Source: VGSG01 sp040756375
GTDB taxonomy: Bacteria > Desulfobacterota > Desulfomonilia > Desulfomonilales > Desulfomonilaceae
Direction: 5' to 3'
DNA length: 64,000 bases
Assembly: GCA_040756375.1 (NCBI GenBank)
Contig: JBFLZC010000007.1
Coordinates: forward strand, 1-64,000
The notes below the pieces were generated by a model. The model was not told the origin of the DNA. It worked only from the letters and a program-made list of their open reading frames with translations, and did not search any database. Shown piece after piece: positions 27,105 through 35,489 of the stretch. Position 1 is the first letter of the stretch. Each line of letters begins with the position of its first letter. Made by a program: the position numbers and the translations under genes.

Positions 27105-28307
27105 ATGGGTTTGAGCATAATTGATCGTTACGTGTTTCGCGAGTTGGTCGCTTCTTTTTTCTTCTGCCTGGCGATCTTTCTCGTCACCGGGCTGATCGCG
27201 GGTTTCTTGCCTCTTTTGCAGAAAGGCATAGAACACGGTCTTACCCTCACCATGATTCTGTTCCAAGTCCTGATAAACGCGTTGCCCAGCACCCTGGTAT
27301 CGGTACTGCCGCTTTCCATAACCATCGGCGTTCTGCTCGGATTGGGTCGAATGTCTGCGGACAACGAGATCGCGGCGCTCAAATCTGCGGGGATTTCGGT
27401 CGTCCGTCTTCTTCCGCCGGTGATGCTGCTCGGGATCATCGGTTTTGCCCTGAGCCTGGCGTGCACGCTGATCTTGATTCCAGCCGGGATTTCTCGCGGA
27501 CATGAGCTTATGCGTGAGGCGCTTATCGCGCGTCCAATTGCCGGCATTGAGGAGCGCACGTTCCACGACAATTTCAAGGACCTCATCCTGTATGTGGAGA
27601 AGATCGAGCCGGGCACAGGGCTCATGAAGAATGTCTTTATCCGGGAATCCTCCGATCCGGACGATGTGAAGACCATTCTGGCCAGGCAAGGAAAAGTGGC
27701 CCCTGATCCCCAGGGCAAGGACTTGGTGCTGAACTTAACTGACGGCGTCATCTTGAGGGAAGATCGTCTTGGGGACTCGAAGCCCGCAATTGAATTCAAA
27801 AACTACGTCTTCCGTTATGCTCGGCCGAATCCGGGTCCGGAAGTGGCATCGAAAAGCCTGGAGGAAAATACCGTCTCCGAGATCGTCCAACGAATACGAC
27901 GGGCCAGGGCGAAACAGAAGACTACGACCGGCCAGGAGCACGAGCTTTACCAACGAGAGGAACGGCTCGGCCGCATTTTCCTCACGCAGCGGTTCGTGCA
28001 TCCACTTGCCTGCATGGCGCTGGCGCTCATGGCCTTTCCCCTTGGAGTGCTCGGCATGGGCAAGAGTAGACTCAACAATGTTGCTCTGGGGCTCGGAGCC
28101 ATTTTCGTTTATTACGCGTTAGCCCTTGCCACGGAACGCTTGGCTCGATCCGGGCTGGCTCAGCCTGAACCGGTATTGTTCCTGCCGCCTGTCTTGTTTG
28201 TCGCTGCTGCGGCGTATTTCATCCACTGTGTGCGGCTTGAACGCGTGCCGGGCCCGCTGCTGTTTCTCAGGAGAGGGTTGCGCCTCCTGAGGGGTTCAAA
28301 ATTCTAG
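27105..28307 (+). CDS. LptF/LptG-family LPS-export permease
   Basis: About 400-aa inner-membrane permease. Topology is that of LptF/LptG: a start of IIDRYVFRELVASFFFCLAIF, three helices before a large periplasmic domain (residues about 130-265, including VEKIEPGTGLMKNVFIRES), and three helices at the C-terminus (FVHPLACMALALMAFPLGVLG, NNVALGLGAIFVYYALALATE and FLPPVLFVAAAAYFIHCVRL). It would pair with another permease and the ATPase LptB to drive LPS toward the LptE-like protein encoded at 4579. Only one such gene is present here, unlike the usual tandem pair. Start could be GTG 27093, GTG 27102 or ATG 27105; GGAGG lies at 27086-27090. Confidence 0.88.
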   Translation: MGLSIIDRYVFRELVASFFFCLAIFLVTGLIAGFLPLLQKGIEHGLTLTMILFQVLINALPSTLVSVLPLSITIGVLLGLGRMSADNEIAALKSAGISVVRLLPPVMLLGIIGFALSLACTLILIPAGISRGHELMREALIARPIAGIEERTFHDNFKDLILYVEKIEPGTGLMKNVFIRESSDPDDVKTILARQGKVAPDPQGKDLVLNLTDGVILREDRLGDSKPAIEFKNYVFRYARPNPGPEVASKSLEENTVSEIVQRIRRARAKQKTTTGQEHELYQREERLGRIFLTQRFVHPLACMALALMAFPLGVLGMGKSRLNNVALGLGAIFVYYALALATERLARSGLAQPEPVLFLPPVLFVAAAAYFIHCVRLERVPGPLLFLRRGLRLLRGSKF

Positions 28308-28727
28308 CCGTCGGCGCACCTAGAGATAAAGCACCATTCTGATTACAATGGGTTGTGATATTTTGCGAGACTCTCCTTTTCTCTCAGGGTAGCGTCTTAC
28401 GTAGGCTCTCCTGAGTGGACGCGGCTGAGTCGAACCCTAACCCCGCAATTCAATTTAATTGATCTTGATTTCGGCTCGTTGTACGTGATATGGTAACTCA
28501 GATTTAGACTCAACCCATAACAGCTAGATGCGAAATCTATGGTGAGCTGAGCCCTTCTGGGCTTTCACCGCATTGGTCTCGAGCGGGTGTCGGCCATGAC
28601 CTATCCGGGCTCCCCGTTGGGCATGGGTCGCGGGTTACTTCCGGGCGAGAGAATGCTTTTTCGTACCGGCATGTGGAGGCGCCACCCTCACAATGCCTGT
28701 GTGCGGACTAAATCCCTTGTGGTGTGG
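28308..28727. other. 420-bp leader/intergenic region
   Basis: No gene or known riboswitch recognised. The open frame continues upstream of 28728 to 28587, but its sequence is unlike protein. A small hairpin AGCCC-TTCT-GGGCT lies near 28547. The promoter of the chemosensory cluster is probably here, but no clear -35/-10 pair could be assigned. Confidence 0.4.
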
Positions 28728-29084
28728 ATGGGTATGACTTCCCAAACATTACAACGATCCTCCGAAGATAAGCCGCCTGAGGATGTTTCGGAGGTAATAG
28801 ATTATTCCAGCTACGATCTACCCACGACCATCCACCTGATTGTTTCAGGCGGAGAGTCGCGGCGCATAGATGTGCGAAAGGGTTCTCGCAGCGGGTCAAT
28901 TTACATCAAGGCGGGAGAGATCTACTGCGTTGAGGCATCTGAAGGCTCGGGCGACGAAGCGTATTTTGCGATTCTTTCGTGGGAGGACGCTGTGCACACT
29001 GATGTACCTGAGACCGTCGTCCCGGAAAGGAACATTCGTGTCCCTACCGACGTTCTCCTTGAGATGCTGAGCTCGTCGAAGTGA
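28728..29084 (+). CDS. DUF4388 (PATAN-like) domain protein
   Basis: About 118-aa protein. The C-terminal two thirds read as a DUF4388 domain: DLPTTIHLIVSGGESRRIDV, then GSIYIKAGEIYCVEASEGSGDEAYFAILSWED. The same layout occurs in the middle of the next protein (GTIYINNGEIVHAEVGALSG and IISWPDGEF). The family, also called PATAN, appears in regulators of pilus or surface motility and in chemosensory clusters. It lacks a receiver domain. Start codon uncertain: ATG 28728 or 28734, both with weak ribosome binding sites. Likely the first gene of the chemosensory operon. Confidence 0.7.
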   Translation: MGMTSQTLQRSSEDKPPEDVSEVIDYSSYDLPTTIHLIVSGGESRRIDVRKGSRSGSIYIKAGEIYCVEASEGSGDEAYFAILSWEDAVHTDVPETVVPERNIRVPTDVLLEMLSSSK

Positions 29085-29285
29085 GGCTGCCCCCTCTTAC
29101 TCGGTGCGCTCGGGAGACTAGGGATTGGAATTGGGCATCTAATGGCGACAAGGTCAATATCCTCTAATTCCGAGACTCGATTCGCTGTGCACGATGATCA
29201 TTCACCCGGATCCCGCATCCGGTCGTTGACTATCGAGCAGGGCCAGGCCCGCTTGAGTGCGCGGGCAAGCTCACAGGAGTAGCTC

Positions 29286-31094
29286 TTGGCGCCGGCTAGC
29301 ATACTCGTCATAGGTGAAACCAACGGCTTGGCCGAGTCTGTCAAAGCTTATATGGCACGGGTCTACTCCTCGTGCGAGGTCTTCTGGGCGGGCTCCATTG
29401 CCGATGGGACGAAGATGGCAGCTCGGCCCGGCGTACAAGTGGCAATCGTGGAGCACCGCGGTTCGGCAGCTTGGGACGGCCTGAGGTTTTTGCGCAGTGT
29501 CAAGGGATCGGACCTGCCTGCTCGCGTGGTGATGATCGCCGAGCGCGGAATGGAGAATCATCGGTTCGACGCGCTCTCCCTCGGATGCGACAGCTTTCTC
29601 ACGCGACCCTTCTCGGTGGAGAAGCTGTGCGAACTCGTCGCGGGAATGCTCCGGGCCGATCACGGCTTCAGCGGTCGTCTTGTCGGCATGAAGCTGGAAG
29701 ACGTGATCCAGATGCTTTGCTACCGCAGGGACAGCACGCTCGTGTCGGTCGCCAAGAATGGAACGCGAGGAACCATCTACATCAACAACGGAGAGATCGT
29801 GCACGCGGAGGTCGGGGCTCTGTCCGGGGTTGAAGCGTTCTGCGAGATCATCAGCTGGCCCGACGGTGAATTTCTCTCCCAGGTTGTTCTCACACTTCCC
29901 CCCCAGACGATCTTTATGGACTGGCAGAGCCTGCTGATCGAAGGATTACGAGATCGGGACGAGATTCGGCACGCCCTGGGTCCTGCACCCATGTCCCCAT
30001 TTCTGTGGGAACCTTCACAGCAGCCCGGAAGCGAAACTTTCCACGATCAATTGGATCAGTCCGGGATCCAAAAAAGGATCATGATCGTGGACGACTCCCG
30101 TTTCATTCGCAAGATCGTTCACGAGATCGTTCAGGGAGACCCAGAACTCAGCGTTGTCGGGTACGCGTCCAACGGTCAGGAAGCGCTTGCGAAGATCGAC
30201 GAGCTCAAACCGGATCTCATCCTCCTCGATTGGGACATGCCTGTGATGAAAGGGAGCACGGCTCTGATGCACATCATGATCAAAAGCCCGTGCCCGGTGG
30301 TGATCTTGAGCGGCTTTGTGGGAGGTGTGGGCGCGAATCCCTTTGACCTGATATGCCTCGGGGCAGCCGACTTTCTGCGCAAGCCCCAGAGTAACTGGCG
30401 CCGGGACGGCCGCGCTGAAGACATGATCCAGCGTATCAAGAAAGCATGTGAAATCAAGCTGGAACGGGTGCGCCGGCTCAAGATCCCTTGCGTCGTGGCG
30501 GAGACTGAGTCGGAAGAGCGCTCCCGTCCTTCCAGTACGTTTGTAATCGTCCTGGTGTCGTCCACGGGCGGTTGCGCCGATCTGATGCGCATTATTCCCA
30601 CGCTGCCCGACACGCTACCGGCAGCGGTGGTCTGTCTTCATGATATGCAGAGGGAAGCCCTGGACCCGCTGGCAGAGTATCTCAATGCGAGAAGTTCCGT
30701 TCGCGTCGCCAGCGCGCAACCCGGAACCGTACTGGAAGACGGTGTCTGTTATCTCCATCCGAGTGTTATCGCGCTGGAACTGGAACGACAAGGAACTCAA
30801 TTCGCGTTCAAAATGCCATCAGGGGCACTGACGAGAGAGTCTTCGGACCATTTCCTCGCTTCGGCCTCAGCAGCTCTGGGAGATAGACTTGTGGCTGCCA
30901 TTCTCTCCGGAGACCCCGGACAGGGCTTGGGGGGTCTCAGGGCCGTTAAACAGGCTGGAGGGACAGTGCTGGTTCAGGATCCGGCCTGGAGCCTGGACCC
31001 ACGATTCGCTGAGGCCGCGTTGAAAGCAGGTTTGGTCGATCAGACCCATCAAGCGGGCCAAATGGTCGGCACGCTTCAGTCGTTGATTAAGTGA
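29286..31094 (+). CDS. REC-DUF4388-REC-CheB-like hybrid regulator
   Basis: 602-aa protein starting at a TTG with AGGAG six bases upstream. Domains in order: an atypical receiver (1-125), a DUF4388/PATAN domain (about 135-225), a second receiver (265-385) with phosphoacceptor Asp315 in LLDWDMP, and a CheB methylesterase-like domain (415-600). In the last, Ser426 (VSSTGG) and His452 (VCLHDM) match the CheB catalytic Ser and His. The Asp of the GMGxDG motif is replaced: the sequence reads LSGDPGQGLGGL with Gln546 at that place. It is therefore probably inactive or strongly altered as an esterase. Upstream of cheW, it heads the core of the chemosensory operon. Confidence 0.85.
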   Translation: MAPASILVIGETNGLAESVKAYMARVYSSCEVFWAGSIADGTKMAARPGVQVAIVEHRGSAAWDGLRFLRSVKGSDLPARVVMIAERGMENHRFDALSLGCDSFLTRPFSVEKLCELVAGMLRADHGFSGRLVGMKLEDVIQMLCYRRDSTLVSVAKNGTRGTIYINNGEIVHAEVGALSGVEAFCEIISWPDGEFLSQVVLTLPPQTIFMDWQSLLIEGLRDRDEIRHALGPAPMSPFLWEPSQQPGSETFHDQLDQSGIQKRIMIVDDSRFIRKIVHEIVQGDPELSVVGYASNGQEALAKIDELKPDLILLDWDMPVMKGSTALMHIMIKSPCPVVILSGFVGGVGANPFDLICLGAADFLRKPQSNWRRDGRAEDMIQRIKKACEIKLERVRRLKIPCVVAETESEERSRPSSTFVIVLVSSTGGCADLMRIIPTLPDTLPAAVVCLHDMQREALDPLAEYLNARSSVRVASAQPGTVLEDGVCYLHPSVIALELERQGTQFAFKMPSGALTRESSDHFLASASAALGDRLVAAILSGDPGQGLGGLRAVKQAGGTVLVQDPAWSLDPRFAEAALKAGLVDQTHQAGQMVGTLQSLIK

Positions 31095-31140
31095 CGTTGA
31101 TAGGAGGCGCAGCCTCGACATCCCGAAGAGGAGCACGCTC

Positions 31141-31686
31141 ATGAACCGTAGGGGACAGCCGAGGAGACCGACAGTCGAATCCGAAGAAATGGCTCAGATG
31201 ATCAGCTTTTCAATCGGATCTGAGCAATTCGGAGTGAGCATTCTGGCCGTCCAGGAAATCATCATGATGTCCGACATAACTCCGATTCCCAACGCGCCGG
31301 AGTTCGTGGAAGGCGTCATCAATTTGCGGGGGAACATCATTCCTGTGCTGGACCTCCGCAAGAGACTGAAGATTCGCGGGCGACCTTTCGTTGACGCTCC
31401 CAAAGCTACCACCCGGATATTGGTGGTGGAGATTGACGAGAACGTAACGGGATTCATCGTCGACGGGGTATCCCGAGTTCTCACGTTGCCCGCTTCCAAG
31501 ATCATGCCTCCGCCGGACATTCTAGTGGCCGGGATTCAGAGCCAGTACATCAGCGGTGTCGTGCACTTGGACGAGCGCATCATGGTGGTACTGGACTTCC
31601 GAAGAATCTTGACCATGGACGAGAGAGACCGCCTGGAACAGGTTGCGCGGGAGCTGCCGGAAGATACGGAAGCCGTGGAGATGTGA
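31141..31686 (+). CDS. CheW-type adaptor protein
   Basis: 181-aa coupling protein linking receptors to CheA. A CheW beta-barrel domain covers residues about 20-165, with FSIGSEQFGVSILAVQEII, the typical VEGVINLRGNIIPVLDLRKR segment, and SRVLTLPASKIMPPP. Short N- and C-terminal tails flank it. GAGGAG stands seven bases before the ATG. It lies between the CheB-like hybrid and the MCP gene. Confidence 0.93.
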   Translation: MNRRGQPRRPTVESEEMAQMISFSIGSEQFGVSILAVQEIIMMSDITPIPNAPEFVEGVINLRGNIIPVLDLRKRLKIRGRPFVDAPKATTRILVVEIDENVTGFIVDGVSRVLTLPASKIMPPPDILVAGIQSQYISGVVHLDERIMVVLDFRRILTMDERDRLEQVARELPEDTEAVEM

Positions 31687-31820
31687 GCGGCCCGGCGGTC
31701 CCGTTGTGTAATCCGTGCGGAGTTCCCAGGATGGGACTCTGCAACCAGGCATAAGCTGATGAATATACAAGGATGCAATACCGATATGGTTTACCACCCA
31801 TCTTCTCAGGAGGCAGGGTT

Positions 31821-34229
31821 ATGAGATTCTTCCAAAGACTGGCATTGGGTAGACGCATGAGGAACAAGATGATTTTCTACTTCCTCGTGATCGCCATCGT
31901 TCCACTTGGAATCACGGCATTCGCGGCGTGGTGGAGCATCACAGCTTCAGCTCAAGAATCGGCCGTTCGAGAGATGCAGGCTATCGCCAAATCAAGCTCG
32001 GACACGATTAACGAGTTCTTTAACGAGCGCGCCAGCGACCAGTTGGCCTGGGCCGAGCTGCGGGTTATCAAGGAAGGCATTGAAATCGCCGAAATCCGTG
32101 AAGACACTGCCGCTACCCTAAAGGAATTCGTCAGGGCGTACGGCGCGTACCATGCCATTGCCCTCACCGATTTGGCAGGTAAGGTTCTGGCCGCGAGTTG
32201 GCCGGGATTGTCCGGGGCGGACCTCTCAGGCATTCCCGCCTTCAAAGGAGCTGTTGCAGGCAAACTGCAGGTCACGGATCCGTCCGTTTCCAAGATTGTT
32301 GAAAGGATCGATCCTGCTTCTAAGGGATGGTCCTCCACCCTTGCCGCGCCGGTAAAGATTGGCGACAAGGTTTCCGGCGTCCTCGTCTCCTTCTTGCGCT
32401 GGAAACCTCTCCAAGACCTTATGAACGCCGTGCCGGTCGGAAAAACGGGCTACGTGTGGGTAGTCACCAGCAAGCAGATGGTAGTGCTTCATAAGGACCC
32501 GAATCGTTACGGGCAAACGGTGAGCGGACCTGAGATCAACCTGCCGACTTTGGACGCGGACATCAAGGCCGGCAAAGGATCCAGTTTCTACTCCTTCAAG
32601 AATCCGCAGACCGGTAAGCTAGATACAAAGATCGCGGGCATCGTCTATCCCAAGGGATTCGGGAACTTCCCGGGCCTGGGTTGGGCGGTCGGCGCGGCCG
32701 CGGACAGGCCCGAACTCATGGGTTACGTGGACGAGGTTGTGATCAACCAGTCGATTATCGGTTTGGTCGTCGTGTTCCTGGTTATCATCGCGGCCATCTT
32801 AGTGACTCGTACCATCGTGCGACCTATCGCGAATCTTTCCCAAGCCATCACGCAGGTCGGTGAAAACCTTGACCTCACAGTGCGAGCGCCGGTGACCACC
32901 AAGGACGAGACCGGTGTGGCTGCGGAGGAGTTCAACACCACACTTGAACGGGTCGAAGAGGTTATGGTGTCGGTGCGTTCCGCTATGGAAACCCTCCGAG
33001 CATCTTCAGCGCAGGTGGATGAGCTGACACGCAACATCGTGGTGAACGCTACAGCACAGGCCGAACGAGCCCGCGCGGTGCTCGACCGAGTTGCCGCGAT
33101 GGGTACCACGGCCGGAGAAGTTTCACAAAACGTTGCCGAAACGCACACCTCTGCCGAACTCACTTCCGGGTATCTGCAGCGGATGGCTGAAGACCTTCAA
33201 AACATGGCCAAGAGCGCGCAGGACCAGGACAAGCAGTCTGAAGAGGGCGACAAGATCGTTGACGCAATGGGCGAAACCGCCCGAACGGTTTCCAGCAGAG
33301 CAGACGAGCAGTTCTCGGATGCGCAGCTCGTGAGCGATGCGGTTCAGCGTATGGCGAAAGACATCGAGCAAGTGGCCGAAGGTTCAAGAGAGGCCACCCG
33401 CCAGTCCGAGATCTCCGACCGATTCGCCAGAGAAGGACGTGATGCGGTGGAAAAGGTGGTGCAAGGTATGCGGGCCATCGCGGACAGCTCCGAGCAGATC
33501 AACGAAATCATGGTCGTGATTTCATCCATCGCCGAGCAGACAAACCTCCTGGCCCTTAACGCCGCCATCGAGGCCGCGAGAGCAGGCGAACACGGCAAGG
33601 GTTTCGCGGTGGTCGCGGACGAAGTGCGAAAACTCGCCGAACGAACTGCTGAATCGACCAACGAGATCGGGGACCTTATCAAAGAGAGTAACAAGAGAGT
33701 GGACGAAGGAGAAAAGCTGGCCGCGACAAGTCGAGAAGCTCTCGTCCAGATTCAGGAAGCGGTCGCTCGAACCAACCAGCTCATTGCTGCGATCTCTGAA
33801 GGTACTGTTCGTCAGACCCAGGAAGCTCGATCGGTGCAGGAAGCTATGGAGCGCTTGACCGCAGATGCGCAGCAGATTATCGGCCTTACCGCTCAGCAGG
33901 CTGAACGTCGAGGCGTCGCAGCGGGAATTATGGGCCAACTGCGAGAGCTTAGTCGCCTGATTCTCGACAGAGCCGGCTCCGAGGTGCAGGTTTCCGCGGA
34001 GGCCACCACTCAGATGGGCGAGGTGATCGCACGAGCCGACAACGTCAATAAGTTGACGGCCCTGCAGAGGGAAAGATCCGCAGCCCTACAGCAGATCATG
34101 CAGGAGATGGCGGATGTTGCCACCAGAAACGCGGACGCGGCTCGAAACGCATCAGCGACGGTGGGCGAGCTGGATCAGTTGCAGAATCAGCTCGGCGCTC
34201 TGGTCCAGCAGTTCAAAATTGGCGCCTAA
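31821..34229 (+). CDS. Methyl-accepting chemotaxis protein with periplasmic Cache-type sensor
   Basis: 802-aa transmembrane receptor. TM1 is at residues about 17-38 (MIFYFLVIAIVPLGITAFAA), a Cache-type periplasmic sensor follows (40-305), TM2 is near 309-330 (IIGLVVVFLVIIAAILV), then HAMP, a long coiled coil, and the signalling hairpin near 566-610 with IAEQTNLLALNAAIEAARAG and ADEVRKLAERT. ATG 31821 has AGGAGG seven bases upstream; an upstream ATG at 31773 lacks one. There is no C-terminal pentapeptide tether of the NWETF type, in line with no cheR gene in the cluster. The ligand is not predictable. Confidence 0.93.
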   Translation: MRFFQRLALGRRMRNKMIFYFLVIAIVPLGITAFAAWWSITASAQESAVREMQAIAKSSSDTINEFFNERASDQLAWAELRVIKEGIEIAEIREDTAATLKEFVRAYGAYHAIALTDLAGKVLAASWPGLSGADLSGIPAFKGAVAGKLQVTDPSVSKIVERIDPASKGWSSTLAAPVKIGDKVSGVLVSFLRWKPLQDLMNAVPVGKTGYVWVVTSKQMVVLHKDPNRYGQTVSGPEINLPTLDADIKAGKGSSFYSFKNPQTGKLDTKIAGIVYPKGFGNFPGLGWAVGAAADRPELMGYVDEVVINQSIIGLVVVFLVIIAAILVTRTIVRPIANLSQAITQVGENLDLTVRAPVTTKDETGVAAEEFNTTLERVEEVMVSVRSAMETLRASSAQVDELTRNIVVNATAQAERARAVLDRVAAMGTTAGEVSQNVAETHTSAELTSGYLQRMAEDLQNMAKSAQDQDKQSEEGDKIVDAMGETARTVSSRADEQFSDAQLVSDAVQRMAKDIEQVAEGSREATRQSEISDRFAREGRDAVEKVVQGMRAIADSSEQINEIMVVISSIAEQTNLLALNAAIEAARAGEHGKGFAVVADEVRKLAERTAESTNEIGDLIKESNKRVDEGEKLAATSREALVQIQEAVARTNQLIAAISEGTVRQTQEARSVQEAMERLTADAQQIIGLTAQQAERRGVAAGIMGQLRELSRLILDRAGSEVQVSAEATTQMGEVIARADNVNKLTALQRERSAALQQIMQEMADVATRNADAARNASATVGELDQLQNQLGALVQQFKIGA

Positions 34230-34233
34230 GAAA

Positions 34234-34267
34234 GGGTTCCGAGACAGGCCTGTCAAATCAGGAACCC
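34234..34267 (+). other. Hairpin between mcp and cheY-like genes
   Basis: Stem GGGTTCC/GGAACCC with an internal 12-bp palindrome GACAGGCCTGTC (34243-34254). No T-run follows. It fills most of the 60-bp gap and could be an attenuator or mRNA processing site. Confidence 0.5.
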
Positions 34268-34289
34268 ATAGTTTGTTGAGAGGTACAAC

Positions 34290-34655
34290 ATGGCATTGCG
34301 GGTCCTTGTAGTTGACGACTCCGGATTCATGCGAAAAAGGATAGTGCAGGAACTCCAGGGTGAAGGTCATACGGTGGTCGGAGAGGCCAAGAGCGGTGGA
34401 GAGGCGGTCCGCATGTACCGCGAGTTCAAGCCCGACGTAGTCACCATGGATATCACCATGAGGGACATGGACGGGATCACCGCGGCCAAAGAGATACTCA
34501 ATGAGGACCCCAACGCCAAGATTATCTTCCTGACCATACTCAAGGAGGACAAGTACAAGGCCGAAGCCGAAAGGCTGGGAGCAGTCGGGTTCTTCAACAA
34601 AGCCGGCCCGGTCTCCATTGCCGAAATGATTCGCGGGATGGAGCAGCGAAAGTGA
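34290..34655 (+). CDS. CheY-like single receiver protein
   Basis: 121-aa stand-alone receiver domain. Acidic pocket VVDDSGF at residues 7-13, phosphoacceptor Asp in VVTMDITMRDMDG near residue 54, Thr in IIFLTILKED and Lys in GFFNKAGP near residue 104 are all present, so it should be phosphorylatable by the CheA encoded downstream. GAGAGG lies six bases before the ATG. Whether it acts on a flagellar motor or another target is not shown; no flagellar genes are in the window. Confidence 0.93.
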   Translation: MALRVLVVDDSGFMRKRIVQELQGEGHTVVGEAKSGGEAVRMYREFKPDVVTMDITMRDMDGITAAKEILNEDPNAKIIFLTILKEDKYKAEAERLGAVGFFNKAGPVSIAEMIRGMEQRK

Positions 34656-34709
34656 AAAGCGCTGAGCTCAGGTTCACCGCCGAGGTAACCACGGCGCACC
34701 CCGCTCGCC

Positions 34710-34735
34710 GGAACAGGGAGATCGGGACCTGTTCC
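34710..34735 (+). other. Hairpin after the cheY-like gene
   Basis: Perfect 8-bp stem GGAACAGG/CCTGTTCC with a 10-nt loop, no T-run. Together with the hairpin at 34234 it brackets the cheY-like gene and could affect its mRNA level. Confidence 0.5.
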
Positions 34736-34763
34736 AGGGGCGTTCCCGGCACTCACGTGGAAC

Positions 34764-35405
34764 ATGTTGGATAGGAACATCACCATTACCTTGGCCTTGC
34801 TCGCGGTGGCAGCGATTGCGCTCAGCGTCTTTCTGGCGCTGGATTTGACCGCCGGCGCTTCCAGCCGTCAAAGCAGCGAGAAGTTGGCCGCGCAGCCATC
34901 ATCCAACGCCTCAACAAAGAGTCATGGTCCTTTTGAGGCGTTCCCGGGCCTCGGGGTTCGTCCCCTTGTGACGATAGGATTGCTGGCTCTGTGCCTGGGC
35001 ATGATGCTTCACCTGACTATCAGCAGGGTGTTGAGACCTCTGGACATCGTGGCCCAAGCTGCCAACGAAATCTCCAGAGGTAACCTCGGTGTCTCGGCAA
35101 AGACCTCAGCCGATGGATCGGTGGGCGAACTCGGGCACACGCTGAACGACATCGCGGCAAATTATCAGGAATTCATATTGGTCACCGGCACCAGGGTCGG
35201 CGCGTCGCTTGAGGCAGTCGATAAGATCCAGGCCAAAATAGATCAGGCATCCGCTGCCGGCTCTCATCCCGACCTCCGAGATGAGATCCACGTCCTGAGG
35301 TACAATCTGGATCTTCTTTCGGAGCTCATTCGGGAATTCCGCTTCTTTGAAGCGCATTTCGACGGAAGGAAAGTGGTTCGAGCCGCGCATTCAAAGGATG
35401 GATAA
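34764..35405 (+). CDS. Membrane-anchored HAMP-domain protein
   Basis: 213-aa protein with two membrane helices (residues about 6-29, ITITLALLAVAAIALSVFLA, and about 68-92, LVTIGLLALCLGMMLHLTI) around a short periplasmic loop. A HAMP domain follows at about 92-145 (SRVLRPLDIVAQAANEISRG). The C-terminal region is helical but has no MCP signalling hairpin or kinase. It looks like a receptor without an output domain, so it may modulate the nearby MCP or CheA. The start signal is weak (GTGGAAC). Function not established. Confidence 0.7.
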   Translation: MLDRNITITLALLAVAAIALSVFLALDLTAGASSRQSSEKLAAQPSSNASTKSHGPFEAFPGLGVRPLVTIGLLALCLGMMLHLTISRVLRPLDIVAQAANEISRGNLGVSAKTSADGSVGELGHTLNDIAANYQEFILVTGTRVGASLEAVDKIQAKIDQASAAGSHPDLRDEIHVLRYNLDLLSELIREFRFFEAHFDGRKVVRAAHSKDG

Positions 35406-35489
35406 GGCGCGGCAAGCTTTCCGCCCCATCCTCGCCATGCGGCGCGGATGGCCCATTCCAGGAGCAGAAGGCGTCCAAGGGGAACGGAC

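Noticed and set aside
28308..28727. Riboswitch (cyclic-di-GMP type) before the chemosensory cluster
   Set aside because: The conserved core of known c-di-GMP riboswitches could not be found.
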